Shown here piece after piece: positions 38,887 through 38,991 of a stretch of DNA of 38,991 nucleotides. Origin of the DNA: Clostridiaceae bacterium. Its GTDB lineage: Bacteria; Bacillota; Clostridia; Saccharofermentanales; DTU023. A program made the translations under genes and the position numbers. Positions within the stretch are counted from its first letter, which is position 1; every line of letters begins with the position of its first letter. Under the pieces are notes generated by a model. The model did not search any database, was not told where the DNA came from, and saw nothing but the letters and a program-made list of their open reading frames with translations. The stretch spans positions 1 to 38,991 of the forward strand of contig JAAZKK010000109.1 in NCBI GenBank assembly GCA_012799825.1. Direction: 5' to 3'.

Positions 38887-38987
38887 ATCAAATGCTTGAG
38901 ATAAGGCGATTAGCGGTTTATATCCAGTATAATAGGTGCAAGCAAAATGCAGGATATTGAGGAAAACCCTTGCACTTGGAGGATCTA

Positions 38988-38991
38988 TGAA
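38988..38991 (+). CDS. Start codon of a downstream gene truncated by the window edge
   Basis: CTTGGAGGATCTATGAA: strong RBS 8 nt before ATG 38988; no product visible. Confidence 0.4.

Noticed and set aside
1-38991. tRNA or rRNA genes
   Set aside because: I saw no tRNA T-arm (GGTTCGAATCC-type) with a matching cloverleaf and no rRNA-like stretches by eye; a tRNAscan-SE run would be decisive.

Overview
The window looks like a bacterial chromosomal core region with Firmicutes/Clostridia-like gene content and order; I do not assign a species. The left half, mostly + strand, reads: ispD 3' end, a PP2C-like/TM/LysM protein, alaS, a HIT protein, an unknown membrane protein, then the operon-like run miaB-mutS-mutL-miaA-hfq. 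lexA (-) follows, with SOS boxes between it and a divergent single-TM protein. A ~1 kb decayed intergenic region comes next, then asd (-) and a Xer-type recombinase (+). The right half, mostly - strand, reads (in transcription order): TrmH/SpoU methyltransferase, rpsO, pnp, rplS, rbgA/ylqF, an rnhB-yraN fusion, a GntR regulator, a second cysteine desulfurase with thiI, glyA, rarA, nifS-nifU, an M18 aminopeptidase and an oadA-like gene without a biotin-carrier domain. The right edge has a FadR-type GntR regulator with a good promoter and palindromes, an LpdD-like ORF lacking an N-terminus, and the start of another + gene. I did not see a clear new defence or mobile system. The best leads are the PP2C-like/TM/LysM protein, the uncharacterised membrane protein divergent from lexA, the RNase HII-YraN fusion, the OadA lacking BCCP, the RGG-tailed PNPase with a structured leader, the decayed region with a 32-bp-period repeat, and the LpdD remnant next to a GntR regulator. 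All family calls come from reading motifs; no searches were run.
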